This document shows positions 1 through 7,816 of a stretch of 28,284 nucleotides of DNA, one piece after another. The stretch lies in assembly GCA_963815495.1 (NCBI GenBank), contig CAWFGW010000016.1, forward strand, positions 1-28,284, given 5' to 3'. The translations under genes and the position numbers were made by a program. Numbering within the stretch: the first letter of the stretch is position 1; each line of letters starts with the position of its first letter. The notes under the pieces are model-generated. The model was not told the origin of the DNA. It made no database searches and saw nothing but the letters and a program-made list of their open reading frames with translations. The stretch comes from CAWFGW01 sp963815495 (lineage in GTDB: Bacteria > Bacteroidota > Bacteroidia > Cytophagales > JAAEPT01).

Positions 1-1047
1 AACAAGTATATTGATGGGGAGTTGTTATTGAAGCGGTTGCAGACGTTTACCCCAAAAGGAACCACACCTAGAATGTTCCAGTACAATCTGCTACAACGGG
101 CCAAGAGTCATAAAAAACACATTGTACTACCCGAAGGAGAGGATGTTCGTATTTTAGAAGCAGCCAGCCAATTGAGTGCTTTAGGAACTGTCTCCATTAC
201 CCTTTTAGGAAATCGGGAGCAGCTAGAAAAGAAAGCAATGCCCTTAGGATTTGATATCAGCCAATTGAATATCATCGATCCGGCAACATCTCCCAATTTT
301 GAAAATTATGCGGCCACTTTTTATGAATTGAGAAAGCATAAAGGGGTGAATATGGATATGGCAAGGGATACAATGCTAGATGTATCCTATTTTGGAACCA
401 TGATGGTTTATAAAGGGGATGCGGACGGAATGGTTTCTGGCGCGGTACACACGACCCAACATACGATACGCCCAGCGCTTCAGTTTATAAAAACCAAACC
501 TAGCATTGGAGTGGTCTCCGTCCGTTTTTTTTATGTGTTTGGAGAATAGGGTTTCGGTTTTGGGGATTGTGCCATTAACCCCAATCCCACGGCTGAAGAA
601 TTAGCGGAAATTGCCATCTCCTCAGCAAGTTCTGCCGAGGCTTTTGGAATTAAAGCGAAAATTGCCATGCTTTCGTATTCTTCCGGAAGTTCTGGAAAAG
701 GAGAGGAAGTCGATAAGGTAAGAACCGCCACCGAAATCGTTAAATCAAAGCATCCCGAATTACAAATTGAAGGTCCCATACAATATGACGCAGCGGTGGA
801 TCCGCTCATCGGAAAAAGTAAACTGCCCGATTCTAAAGTGGCGGGGCAAGCATCGGTTTTGATATTCCCAGATTTGAATACCGGAAACAACACCTATAAG
901 GCGGTACAAAGAGAAACCGGAGCTTTGGCCATTGGCCCTATGTTACAAGGTCTGAACAAACCTGTCAATGATTTAAGCCGGGGCTGTACGGTTGAAGATA
1001 TATTTAATACGGTTATCGTTACGGCGATACAAGCACAGGAAAATTAA
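1..1047 (+). pseudogene. pta: Phosphate acetyltransferase, 3' part, with two compensating indels and an internal stop
   Basis: Phosphate acetyltransferase converts acetyl-CoA and phosphate to acetyl phosphate and CoA in the cytoplasm, the step before acetate kinase, which follows 6 bases downstream. The reading frame is open from base 1, so the start lies outside the window. Recognisable PTA_PTB-domain motifs are HIVLPEGEDVRILEAA, DGMVSGAVHTTQHTIRPALQ, GDCAINPNPTAEELAEIAI and SYSSGSSGKGEEVDKV. Frame 1 holds before about 519 and after about 562. Between these points the expected family sequence (SVFFMCLENRVSVFGDC) is read only in the next frame. This implies one extra base near 520 and one missing base near 560-562. 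The out-of-frame stretch creates a TAG at 547-549. Either the gene is broken in this strain or these are assembly errors. The enzyme identity is secure; its functional state is not. Confidence 0.85.
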
Positions 1048-1053
1048 ACGATT

Positions 1054-2238
1054 ATGAAGATTTTGGTCATCAATTCAGGAAGTTCATCCATCAAATTCCA
1101 AGTATTGGAAATGCCGTCCGAAGAAGTCATCTGTAAAGGTCTGGTGGAACGTATAGGCACTGAGCAGTCTGAAGTGCACTATACAGTTAAAAACGAATCT
1201 CATAATAACGCTACCCCTTTAGGAAATCATCAGGAAAGTTTACATACGATTACTGAATTATTGCTGGATGCAAAAATAGGAGTATTAAATTCTACCGATG
1301 ACATTGATGTCGTCGCACACAGAGTAGTACATGGTGGGAGTACGTTTAACCAACCCACCGTAATTGATGAATCCGTACTTGCCGAAATTGAAAAACTATC
1401 GACCTTGGCACCGCTACACAACCCTGCAAATGCGTTAGGCATTAAAATAGCTACAGCTATTTTCAAAAATACGACCCAAATTGCCGTTTTTGACACCGCA
1501 TTTTTTCATACCCTGCCCGATAAGGCATATTTATATGCTATACCTAAAAAAATGGCTACGGAACATCATATCCGCGTTTATGGTTTTCATGGTACAAGTC
1601 ATAAATATGTATCCGAAAGGGCTATTGATTATCTGAAGAAACCATCCTCAAAAATCATCAGTATTCATTTAGGAAACGGATGTAGCATGACCGCTATAAA
1701 GGATGGTAAAAGTATTGACCACTCTCTGGGATTTGGACCTACGGACGGACTTATTATGGGTACGAGAAGTGGCGCTATCGATTTATCCGTTATTTTCTAT
1801 CTGATGGATAACCTAGGGCTGAGTTCCAAAGAAGCCAACCAACTGTTGCAAAAACAAAGCGGACTTCTAGGCCTTACAGGGGAATCCGATTTAAGGGAGG
1901 TACAAAACGGTGCGGAAAACGGAAACAAAGATTGTCAATTGGCGTTGGCCATGACCGCCTACCGCATTCAAAAATATATAGGCAGCTATTTTGCAGTACT
2001 CAATGGTTTGGATGCGATTATTTTTACCGCAGGTATTGGTGAAAATTCTAGCGTATTACGTCAAATGGTATGTGACAATTTGGATGCCATGGGAATTCAA
2101 ATCGATATTCAAAAAAACAAAGAAAGAAATTCCGGAATCTCCGAGATTCAACTTGTGGATTCCAAAGTAAAAATTTTAGTAATCCCTACTAATGAGGAGT
2201 TGGAAATTGCAAAGCAGTCGTATAGTTTGATGCTTTGA
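1054..2238 (+). CDS. ackA: Acetate kinase
   Basis: Acetate kinase interconverts acetyl phosphate plus ADP with acetate plus ATP. At 394 residues it has the usual family length. Signatures run in the expected order: N-terminal phosphate-binding strand MKILVINSGSSSIKFQ, HRVVHGG, DTAFFHTLP, YGFHGTSHKYVSERA, HLGNGCSM, the FGPTDGLIMGTRSGAID loop with its catalytic Asp/Arg region, and the C-terminal FTAGIGENS adenosine-binding motif. The ATG at 1054 follows the pta stop by 6 bases, so the two form an operon for acetate production and ATP generation, or for acetate assimilation. No odd residues are visible. If pta is really broken, this kinase would lack its usual partner here. Confidence 0.97.
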   Translation: MKILVINSGSSSIKFQVLEMPSEEVICKGLVERIGTEQSEVHYTVKNESHNNATPLGNHQESLHTITELLLDAKIGVLNSTDDIDVVAHRVVHGGSTFNQPTVIDESVLAEIEKLSTLAPLHNPANALGIKIATAIFKNTTQIAVFDTAFFHTLPDKAYLYAIPKKMATEHHIRVYGFHGTSHKYVSERAIDYLKKPSSKIISIHLGNGCSMTAIKDGKSIDHSLGFGPTDGLIMGTRSGAIDLSVIFYLMDNLGLSSKEANQLLQKQSGLLGLTGESDLREVQNGAENGNKDCQLALAMTAYRIQKYIGSYFAVLNGLDAIIFTAGIGENSSVLRQMVCDNLDAMGIQIDIQKNKERNSGISEIQLVDSKVKILVIPTNEELEIAKQSYSLML

Positions 2239-2265
2239 ACTACTACTTACCAACTCGTCAACTTT

Positions 2266-2290
2266 AAGGGTATCCGAATTGGATGCCTTT
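2266..2290 (+). terminator. Candidate terminator hairpin after ackA
   Basis: AAGGGTATCC (2266-2275) pairs with GGATGCCTTT (2281-2290) across a 5-base loop, allowing two G-T wobbles. It sits 28 bases after the ackA stop and is followed by an AT-rich run with only a weak T tract. It lies between convergent genes and could serve both. Confidence 0.45.
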
Positions 2291-2339
2291 ATATAATACG
2301 TTTTAAAAATAATATAAGAGAAAGTAGTATTTAAAACCT

Positions 2340-3422
2340 TCAATACTTTTCAAAATTCAGGAAAGAGTTACCATCCGAATAACCGGAAAGTATGGCAAAA
2401 TCTTCAGTAAGTTTTATGCCGTAATATTGAGAGCCGCTACCTTCTTCGATAAAAAAAGTCCTGTCCAAAATCCACACGCCATTTTCAAGTTTTAACAAAT
2501 AAGCTTTTTGCGCGTCGTTTAATGTAGCTATTAAAGCATAATTTTTGTACATACTTATATTATCATAAGAATAGCCAATATAAAATAAGTCCAAATTTGC
2601 ATCTACATCAATAGAGGCAATAGTGCCATCCAGATTGATTTTAAAAGACTGTAATCCATCGCTATCCGTAATGTATAAGAAATTATCTTCAGAGTTGGCA
2701 AAGTCCGTAGGAAGAATTTCAGGTTCCACTCTAGCTAATTCCCATCCATTATCGCCTAAACCATAAATATGTAATGGGATTGATAAGCCCCCCACAAGAA
2801 TTAAATCGTTCCAAATAACTACATCGTTACCAAACCAATCATTTGCGAGGGAATTCTGGGCATAGAATTCCTTATTAAGATTCCAATCAACTCCTTCTTT
2901 AGTGTATATATAAAAACTACCGGGATTAATATTTGGCTGGTTAAAGGACTCGTCCCAAAGTGCCGATGCTCCAATAACCATTAAATTATCTGTAACTGCT
3001 ATATCATCTCCAAAGTTATCTTCACTTCTACCGATATCATATCTTGTTTTATACTGCCATACTGTGTTGTTTTCGGAGTATTGGTGTACGCTACCTGTTC
3101 CTTCATCGTCATTTATACCAAAGTAAAGTGTACCATCTTTTGCTTTAATACTGGTCAACCAGCCCTCATTTGATAAATCAATTTCTTGTACTAATTTAAT
3201 TTCCTGTGGGCTATAATCAAAAATCCAGACGCGTTTATTTCCCCCAACAAACACCTGATTTTTGTTCGCGTCCAAAACGACTCCAAAATCATCACATATC
3301 TCACAAATAATTTTATCGCTTTCAATAATCAGCTCATTTTTAGGGTTGTTATTTTCCTTTGAACAAGACATAATACAGATAAGCAACTGGGAAATCAAAA
3401 TAAAATAAACTGAAATTTTCAT
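2340..3422 (-). CDS. Surface lipoprotein of unknown function, beta-propeller-like
   Basis: This is a 360-residue predicted lipoprotein with signal peptide MKISVYFILISQLLICIMSC and lipidation at Cys20, followed by a polar Ser/Lys/Asn tether typical of Bacteroidota outer-membrane or periplasmic lipoproteins. The body has no catalytic motif I recognise. It contains repeated beta-rich blades with patterns such as NQVFVGGNKRVWIFDYS, NLMVIGASALWDES, LILVGG and YALIATLNDAQKAYLLKLENG, which resemble the FG-GAP/WD-like blades of a propeller that reads out stored values. The C terminus (FLNFEKY) is not a type IX sorting domain. It is convergent with ackA and outside the integrative element. Function is unknown. 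Confidence 0.8.
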   Translation of the reverse strand: MKISVYFILISQLLICIMSCSKENNNPKNELIIESDKIICEICDDFGVVLDANKNQVFVGGNKRVWIFDYSPQEIKLVQEIDLSNEGWLTSIKAKDGTLYFGINDDEGTGSVHQYSENNTVWQYKTRYDIGRSEDNFGDDIAVTDNLMVIGASALWDESFNQPNINPGSFYIYTKEGVDWNLNKEFYAQNSLANDWFGNDVVIWNDLILVGGLSIPLHIYGLGDNGWELARVEPEILPTDFANSEDNFLYITDSDGLQSFKINLDGTIASIDVDANLDLFYIGYSYDNISMYKNYALIATLNDAQKAYLLKLENGVWILDRTFFIEEGSGSQYYGIKLTEDFAILSGYSDGNSFLNFEKY

Positions 3423-3959
3423 ATTTGTCTTTTAATGTTATCCCTATAAAAATTGAACAGTAAATATTAGCAAACGCGAGGTAGCTGATATTAAAATCAT
3501 ATTTTATATATTTTTAAAATACCTTGGTTGCGTAACAAACTGATTGTAAGGTAATTAAAAAAATAAAAATGCCAAAGTCGCCACAATCTTTTTATGCTCT
3601 TTTAATGATATTCAAAACAGCTTCATTTGTAATATTTATAAGAGGCCCTTTTTCTTTTATTTTTTGTTCTGCTTTTAATAGACTGTGTTTATTAGCTTGC
3701 TTTATATCCTATCCTTCAAATAATCCATCATGGAAAGCCAATTTTATAAACCTTTGAGCAATATAATCATTCATCCAATTAAGGCTTAGCTTTGCAGAAG
3801 AACACCCTGCCGAAATATAAAACTCTTAATCTTGGCTATTTTTTATTGAAGCAGGCAAATGGCTAAGTTTACAATCAGCAAGCATTATTCTTATCCCTTT
3901 ATGTCTTCAAATTTTTGCTTAATACAAGAGGGGTTCTGCTCCCTATATCTAAAAACAAA
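3423..3959. other. Mostly non-coding chromosomal stretch left of the element
   Basis: This AT-rich region separates the lipoprotein start from the displaced tRNA terminator. The proximal 170 bases should hold the lipoprotein promoter, but I see no convincing -7/-33 pair. The rest contains a possible decayed minus-strand reading frame (3592-3825, listed separately). A 62-codon plus-strand ORF here (3569-3757) has no family features and opposes that remnant. Confidence 0.5.
3592..3825 (-). pseudogene. Possible decayed gene remnant
   Basis: Read on the minus strand, one frame gives about 78 codons of protein-like sequence with a single TAG at 3711-3709. The part before the stop includes AKLSLNWMNDYIAQRFIKLA. 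The part after it includes KHSLLKAEQKIKEKGPLINI and ends in a TAA at 3594-3592. Composition (Lys/Glu/Ile-rich, amphipathic) looks coding, but there is no start codon with a ribosome site and an in-frame stop lies upstream. I do not recognise a family. It could be the tail of a gene that degraded beside the insertion site, or chance. Confidence 0.25.
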
Positions 3960-3989
3960 AAATCCAACCTAACTAAATAGATTGGATTT
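3960..3989 (-). terminator. Terminator of the original tRNA-Asn, displaced at the left end
   Basis: On the minus strand AAATCCAA pairs perfectly with TTGGATTT across a 14-base loop, followed by TTTTTTGTTTTT. It lies 8 bases beyond the tRNA-Asn 3' fragment. This is a textbook intrinsic terminator and is probably the chromosomal tRNA's own terminator, separated from its promoter by the insertion. Confidence 0.75.
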
Positions 3990-3996
3990 CGCTTTT

Positions 3997-4012
3997 GCTC
4001 CCCCTCTTGGGC
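3997..4012. repeat. Left copy of the terminal direct repeat (attL)
   Basis: The 16-base sequence gctccccctcttgggc is identical to 28269-28284, in the same orientation. The flanks differ on the outer side (tttt versus ggga). It is the extreme 3' end of the tRNA-Asn fragment. The right copy is cut by the window end, so the true repeat is probably about 43 bases. Confidence 0.85.
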
Positions 4013-4039
4013 TCGAACCAAGGACCCTCTGATTAACAG
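3998..4039 (-). tRNA. 3' half of tRNA-Asn(GUU), left attachment site
   Basis: Read on the minus strand, these 42 bases are the anticodon loop CTGTTAA (anticodon GTT), the 3' strand of the anticodon stem TCAGA, variable loop GGGTC, T arm CTTGG-TTCGAGC-CCAAG, acceptor strand AGGGGGA and discriminator G. CCA is not encoded. The expected 5' anticodon strand (TCTGA on the minus strand) is replaced by unrelated bases from 4040 on, so this is a fragment and not a functional gene. Identity ending exactly after the anticodon loop is typical of tyrosine recombinases that exchange strands there. The fragment is the copy displaced by insertion; the intact tRNA should begin beyond the right edge of the window. 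Confidence 0.85.
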
Positions 4040-4053
4040 CGCGAATATTTCCC

Positions 4054-4140
4054 TTTTCATACGTTTTCATTTTTCTTCAATCTCTCGAAACCCTTGTTTT
4101 CATTGGGGTTTTGTTTTTACTTGTTTTCATGCGTTTTCAA
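4054..4140. repeat. TTTTCAT direct repeats, candidate integrase arm sites
   Basis: The 16-bp word TTTTCATrCGTTTTCA occurs at 4054-4069 and again at 4124-4139. A single GTTTTCAT lies between them at 4096-4103. They are in the same orientation, between the tRNA fragment and the integrase gene. This is where arm-type integrase or excisionase sites are expected, and they may also control int transcription. The binding role is inferred. Confidence 0.5.
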
Positions 4141-4150
4141 AAAAGGTGGC

Positions 4151-4176
4151 ATTTGTTTCACCTATGTTTCACCCCT
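4151..4176. repeat. Paired GTTTCACC motif, left-end copy
   Basis: ATTTGTTTCACC followed after two bases by TGTTTCACCCCT, so GTTTCACC appears twice 13 bases apart. Nearly the same 26 bases occur at 28195-28220 in the same orientation, with only two differences. The left copy sits just upstream of the integrase start. It is a candidate recombinase arm site shared by both ends. Confidence 0.6.
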
Positions 4177-4188
4177 TAATAAAAAAGC

Positions 4189-5400
4189 ATGGTAAGTATT
4201 AAGCTAAAACTGAAGACAAAAGCAAACGTCGAGGGCGAACATTCCATTATTTTACAAGTTCTAAAAGACCGACAAAAGAAAATTATCGCTACCGGGCTTG
4301 TGGTCAAAAAAGAAAAATGGGATGACAAAGAGCATTGTTTCAAAACCAGACATCCGAATGCGATGCAGAACAATCGTTTGCTGGATACAATTAAAATTAA
4401 AGCCCGAAATATTATTTCAGAATTTGAAATAGACGATATTGATTTTACACTCAATGAATTTGAAAACCGTTTTCGCTTTGGCTCAAAACGAAGTAAAATC
4501 GATCTGTTCGAATTTTGGGATTCTGTAGTTAAAGATTTAGTACTATCCGGACGGACTGGTTATGCCAGAAATAATAGGGATACCATTCGCTCCCTAAGAA
4601 AATTTCATAAAAAACCCATTTTACATATGCGGGAAATTAATGTGACCTTTCTTGATAAGTATGAGGTATTCCTAAGGAGTAGGGGCGGTTCTAATGGTGG
4701 TATTGCAGTGCGCATGCGAAGCCTTCGAACCATTTTCAACTTGGCCATTCGCAGAGACTTGATAAAACAGAACCGTTACCCTTTTCACAAATACAAAATA
4801 TCGAAGCTTCGAGGCAAAAGAATCAAGCACGCGCTAACGATGGCAGAAATAGAGTTGTTCAAAACTGTAGATTGTGATAAAGACGTTCAACTTATCAATG
4901 CAAAAAACTATTTTCTATTTAGTTTCTATACCAGAGGCATGAACTTTGCCGATATGATGCGTTTAAGGTGGTCGGATATCACCAATAAACGTATTACCTA
5001 TGCCAGGGCTAAAACACAAGGTAATTTTTCCCTAAAGATTGTTCCACCTGTAAAAGAAATCTTGAACTATTACGATAAAAACAGAAGGGATACTAATTAC
5101 GTCTTTCCGATTTTACTACACGATGTTCTAACACCTATGCAAATCGAGAACCGAAAGCATAAAACTCTATCGCAATACAACAAAGCACTTAAGGTGCTAG
5201 CAAAGAAATCAGGTATAACCAAGAATGTAACTAGTTATGTTGCTAGACACAGTTTTGCCATGTGTTTACGTGAAAAAGGTATTAGCATTGATGTAATCGG
5301 AGAAACGCTTGGCCATCAAAGTGTTCTTACTACAAAAGCGTACGTCCGTGAGTTTGGCGTAGAAGTATTGGATAAGGCGGTAGAAGTACTTTTGTTGTAA
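4189..5400 (+). CDS. int: Tyrosine-type site-specific integrase
   Basis: A 403-residue integrase that would insert and excise the element at tRNA-Asn. Its order is that of Bacteroidota phage-integrase-family proteins: an N-terminal arm-binding domain (about 1-95, with the typical KEKWD segment), a core-binding SAM-like domain (about 105-205) and a C-terminal catalytic domain. Visible catalytic residues are Arg249 in FYTRGM, Lys275, Arg353 in the SYVARHSFA box (the usual first His of HxxR is Tyr350, a common variant in this phylum), His376 in LGHQS and the nucleophile Tyr385 in TTKAYVREF. It points into the element from the left attachment site, the usual arrangement. The first ATG is used; upstream sequence holds repeats and no other start. 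Confidence 0.95.
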   Translation: MVSIKLKLKTKANVEGEHSIILQVLKDRQKKIIATGLVVKKEKWDDKEHCFKTRHPNAMQNNRLLDTIKIKARNIISEFEIDDIDFTLNEFENRFRFGSKRSKIDLFEFWDSVVKDLVLSGRTGYARNNRDTIRSLRKFHKKPILHMREINVTFLDKYEVFLRSRGGSNGGIAVRMRSLRTIFNLAIRRDLIKQNRYPFHKYKISKLRGKRIKHALTMAEIELFKTVDCDKDVQLINAKNYFLFSFYTRGMNFADMMRLRWSDITNKRITYARAKTQGNFSLKIVPPVKEILNYYDKNRRDTNYVFPILLHDVLTPMQIENRKHKTLSQYNKALKVLAKKSGITKNVTSYVARHSFAMCLREKGISIDVIGETLGHQSVLTTKAYVREFGVEVLDKAVEVLLL

Positions 5401-5419
5401 AATAATTAACCTTAATGGT

Positions 5420-5478
5420 AGCTAATATATTATCCATTATTCGTATTTTAGAGCATTATTAGTTAATATATTATCCAT
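5420..5478. promoter_or_regulatory. Two operator-like repeats ahead of hipBA
   Basis: AGcTAATATATTATCCAT (5420-5437) and AGtTAATATATTATCCAT (5461-5478) differ at one base and start 41 bases apart, about four helical turns. Each contains the perfect palindrome TAATATATTA. The second copy ends 4 bases before the hipB ATG. Position and symmetry suggest autoregulatory sites for the HipB dimer, as is known for hipBA operons. Binding is inferred. Confidence 0.6.
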
Positions 5479-5481
5479 ATC

Positions 5482-5773
5482 ATGAATAAATATAGTGTCG
5501 AAAAACTTCCTAGGGATGTTCGCATAGAACTAGCGCACAAGCACAAAAAGGTGCGGAAGCAGCGGGGGTTATCCCAAGTTGAACTTGCAGAACGTTCGGG
5601 AGTATCTTCTCGGCAGCTTAAAACGTTTCGAAACCAAAGGACAGGTTTCTTTAGAGTCACTTTTAAAACTTGTATTTATACTAGGACGGTTATCCGATTT
5701 TGAAAGCGTACTGAAACCTGACAAGGATCTTAAGCATATTGAGAAATTATTCGATTCAAAAAAGAATAGCTGA
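5482..5773 (+). pseudogene. hipB: HipB-type antitoxin (XRE family), frameshifted
   Basis: HipB-type proteins are small helix-turn-helix antitoxins that neutralise HipA and repress their own operon. The first frame encodes RIELAHKHKKVRKQRGLSQVELAERSGVS, a clear XRE helix-turn-helix. The next frame then carries the expected continuation GSLKRFETKGQVSLESLLKL and ends DLKHIEKLFDSKKNS. The switch falls at about 5604-5612 and equals one extra base (read as GVS-Y-GSLKRFETKG in relatives). The rejoined product would be about 96 residues. Its stop (TGA 5771-5773) overlaps the hipA ATG, which indicates translational coupling. As it stands the first frame would give a 73-residue protein lacking the C-terminal helices. 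Since hipA is intact, an assembly error or a recent mutation are both possible. Confidence 0.75.
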
Positions 5774-7005
5774 TGGAACCGATCGAACAAATAGAAGTAT
5801 ATCTCCGTTTTACCGACACCCCTATTGCAGTCGGGCAAATGGTTGCCGACAATGGGGTTATTTTCTTTAAGTACGATGATGCTTTTATAGAAAAAGGTTT
5901 AGATATTTCCCCTTTCAAACTGAAACTTTCCGATGCTATTTTAACCCCTGAAACGACTATTTTTGATGGACTCTTTGGGGTATTTAGCGATTCACTTCCC
6001 GATGGTTGGGGTCGGTTGTTATTAGATAGAACATTGCTATCAAAAGGAATATCCCCAAACCAAATCACACCCTTAGATCGTTTGGCTTACGTTGGTTCAG
6101 GCGGTATGGGTGCATTGACCTATAGACCAGATCTAAACTCCGAAGTCCAAGCGGATACCCTTATGGAGTTAGACGCGATTTCCCAGGAGATGAATAAGGT
6201 GCTGGCTGGCACACCTTCTGATGTCATTGAGGAACTGTTCCATCTCGGGGGCTCATCCGGGGGAGCAAGGCCGAAAATTTTTGTAGGTTATAATACAGAA
6301 ACCAACCATCTCATTCACGGTATGTCTGAACTCCCTAAAGGTTATGAACATTGGATCGTGAAGTTCCCATCTTCAACTGATCTGCCTGATATCGCACAAA
6401 TAGAATATGCCTATTATAAAATGGCTTTGGCCGCTGGTATCGAAATGTCAGAATCTAGATTATTCGAGGGGCCATCAGGAAAGAAGTATTTTGGGACCAA
6501 ACGATTTGATAGGATACACAGTGACCGTTTGCACTTACATTCCGTGAGCGGACTCCTGAATGACAATTTTCGCTATAGCAATTTAGACTACGGCAATGTA
6601 ATGGACTGCGCTTTCCGCCTTGAAAATCATGTGGCCGCCTATTCAAAAGTGCTTCGGCTAGCAGCTTTCAATGTGTATAGTCATAATCGGGACGACCACA
6701 GCAAGAATATATCGTTTCTAATGAACGCTGCTGGAGAATGGAAGTTGGCCCCGGCCTATGATCTTACCTTTTCAAACTCATCTCACGGAATGCACAGTAC
6801 TATGGTTGCAGGGGAAAGTAAATCCCCTGGGCAGCAACATTTGTTGGAATTGGCAAATACCTTTGAAGTAAAGCACCCAGAAACTATTATTATGGAAGTG
6901 AAAAGTGCTATTGCCGATTGGCGAAATTATGCCAAGGATTCTTTCGTAAGTGATAATTCCCAAAAACTAATTGCCAAAGCTTTGACGGAAATCAGCAAAG
7001 GGTGA
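5773..7005 (+). CDS. hipA: HipA-family Ser/Thr kinase toxin
   Basis: HipA toxins are kinases that inactivate an aminoacyl-tRNA synthetase or other translation target and promote persistence; the target here is unknown. At 410 residues the length fits HipA. An N-terminal subdomain (about 1-115, with FDGLFGVFSDSLPDGWGR and LAYVGSGGMGAL) precedes the glycine-rich segment HLGGSSGGARPK (157-168). Then come Lys197 in HWIVKFP and the catalytic stretch N305-x-D307-x-H309-x-K311-N312, with metal-binding Asp330 in LAPAYD. All kinase residues I can check are present, so the toxin looks active. Its ATG overlaps the hipB stop. It lies next to the integrase, where it may stabilise the element. A frameshifted antitoxin beside an intact toxin is the oddity. 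Confidence 0.92.
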   Translation: MEPIEQIEVYLRFTDTPIAVGQMVADNGVIFFKYDDAFIEKGLDISPFKLKLSDAILTPETTIFDGLFGVFSDSLPDGWGRLLLDRTLLSKGISPNQITPLDRLAYVGSGGMGALTYRPDLNSEVQADTLMELDAISQEMNKVLAGTPSDVIEELFHLGGSSGGARPKIFVGYNTETNHLIHGMSELPKGYEHWIVKFPSSTDLPDIAQIEYAYYKMALAAGIEMSESRLFEGPSGKKYFGTKRFDRIHSDRLHLHSVSGLLNDNFRYSNLDYGNVMDCAFRLENHVAAYSKVLRLAAFNVYSHNRDDHSKNISFLMNAAGEWKLAPAYDLTFSNSSHGMHSTMVAGESKSPGQQHLLELANTFEVKHPETIIMEVKSAIADWRNYAKDSFVSDNSQKLIAKALTEISKG

Positions 7006-7067
7006 AATACAGGTTATGATTGATTTTAAAAACCCGCGTATCTTCGAATGAACTTTTCCGGCATCAA

Positions 7068-7757
7068 ATGAAAAACGAACAACATTATGGAAATCGAAGT
7101 GGTTGGCTCAGGGCTGCCGTGCTCGGTGCCAATGATGGCATTCTGTCCACGGCCAGTATTGTCATCGGGGTCGCGGCAGCCAGTACCACAAGGGAACCGA
7201 TCATTCTTGCCGGGGTTGCCGGATTGGTGGCCGGGGCCTTTTCAATGGCCGCTGGGGAATATGTCTCCGTAAGTTCACAAAGCGATATCGAGACCGCCGA
7301 CTTGGAAAGGGAGCGAAAGGAATTAAAGGAAACTCCCAAAGCCGAACGGGAGGAACTTGCCAAAATCTATGAGGAAAGAGGCCTTGATAAGGACTTGGCC
7401 ATGCAAGTTTCCAAACAACTTACGGCACATAATGCCCTTGAAGCCCATGCCCGCGATGAACTGGCCATCAATGATATCACACAGGCAAAACCGTTACAGG
7501 CAGCCCTATCTTCAGGAGCGGCTTTTACCGTCGGCGGGCTACTTCCGGTAATTGTAGCTTTGACAGCATCCCTGAAATGGATGGAGTACGTACAATACGC
7601 TTTTGCATTGGTATTCCTAATTATTTTGGGCATCGTTGCGGCAAAAGCAGGTGGTTCCAACATTGGAAAAGCGGTACTACGAATTACGTTTTGGGGCACC
7701 ATCGCCATGGGAATGACAGCCCTTATCGGTTATTTTTTCAGTAGGAAGATCGCTTAA
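7068..7757 (+). CDS. VIT1/CCC1-family membrane transporter (iron or manganese)
   Basis: Family members move Fe2+ or Mn2+ out of the cytosol. The family signature GWLRAAVLGANDGILSTASIVIGVA is at the N terminus, followed by GLVAGAFSMAAGEYVSVSSQSDIE. A charged cytoplasmic segment (about residues 75-130) is rich in Glu, with ERERKEL, EREELAKIYEERG and HNALEAHARDEL, corresponding to the metal-binding region. Three C-terminal helices end in FFSRKIA. The frame is open to a TTG at 7020, but the ATG at 7068 (MKNEQHYGNRSGWL) matches the usual family start and gives 229 residues. With Dps elsewhere in the element it suggests iron detoxification among the cargo. It is convergent with mscS. Confidence 0.88.
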   Translation: MKNEQHYGNRSGWLRAAVLGANDGILSTASIVIGVAAASTTREPIILAGVAGLVAGAFSMAAGEYVSVSSQSDIETADLERERKELKETPKAEREELAKIYEERGLDKDLAMQVSKQLTAHNALEAHARDELAINDITQAKPLQAALSSGAAFTVGGLLPVIVALTASLKWMEYVQYAFALVFLIILGIVAAKAGGSNIGKAVLRITFWGTIAMGMTALIGYFFSRKIA

Positions 7758-7816
7758 TCAAATCATATTTAAAACTACCCAAATCCTCTTTTTTGAGGAA
7801 ATGTGTCGATCGAACG

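Noticed and set aside
3569..3757. 62-codon plus-strand ORF left of the element
   Set aside because: No ribosome site, low-complexity Phe/Ser-rich product and no family signs; the opposite strand shows better coding character.
3998..4039. A complete tRNA-Asn gene at the left end
   Set aside because: The 5' half, including the D arm and 5' acceptor strand, is missing; sequence beyond 4039 does not pair with the anticodon or acceptor strands.
7784..7799. Terminator between the VIT1-like and mscS genes
   Set aside because: The stem is only 5 bp (TCCTC/GAGGA) with a T6 loop; too weak to call.
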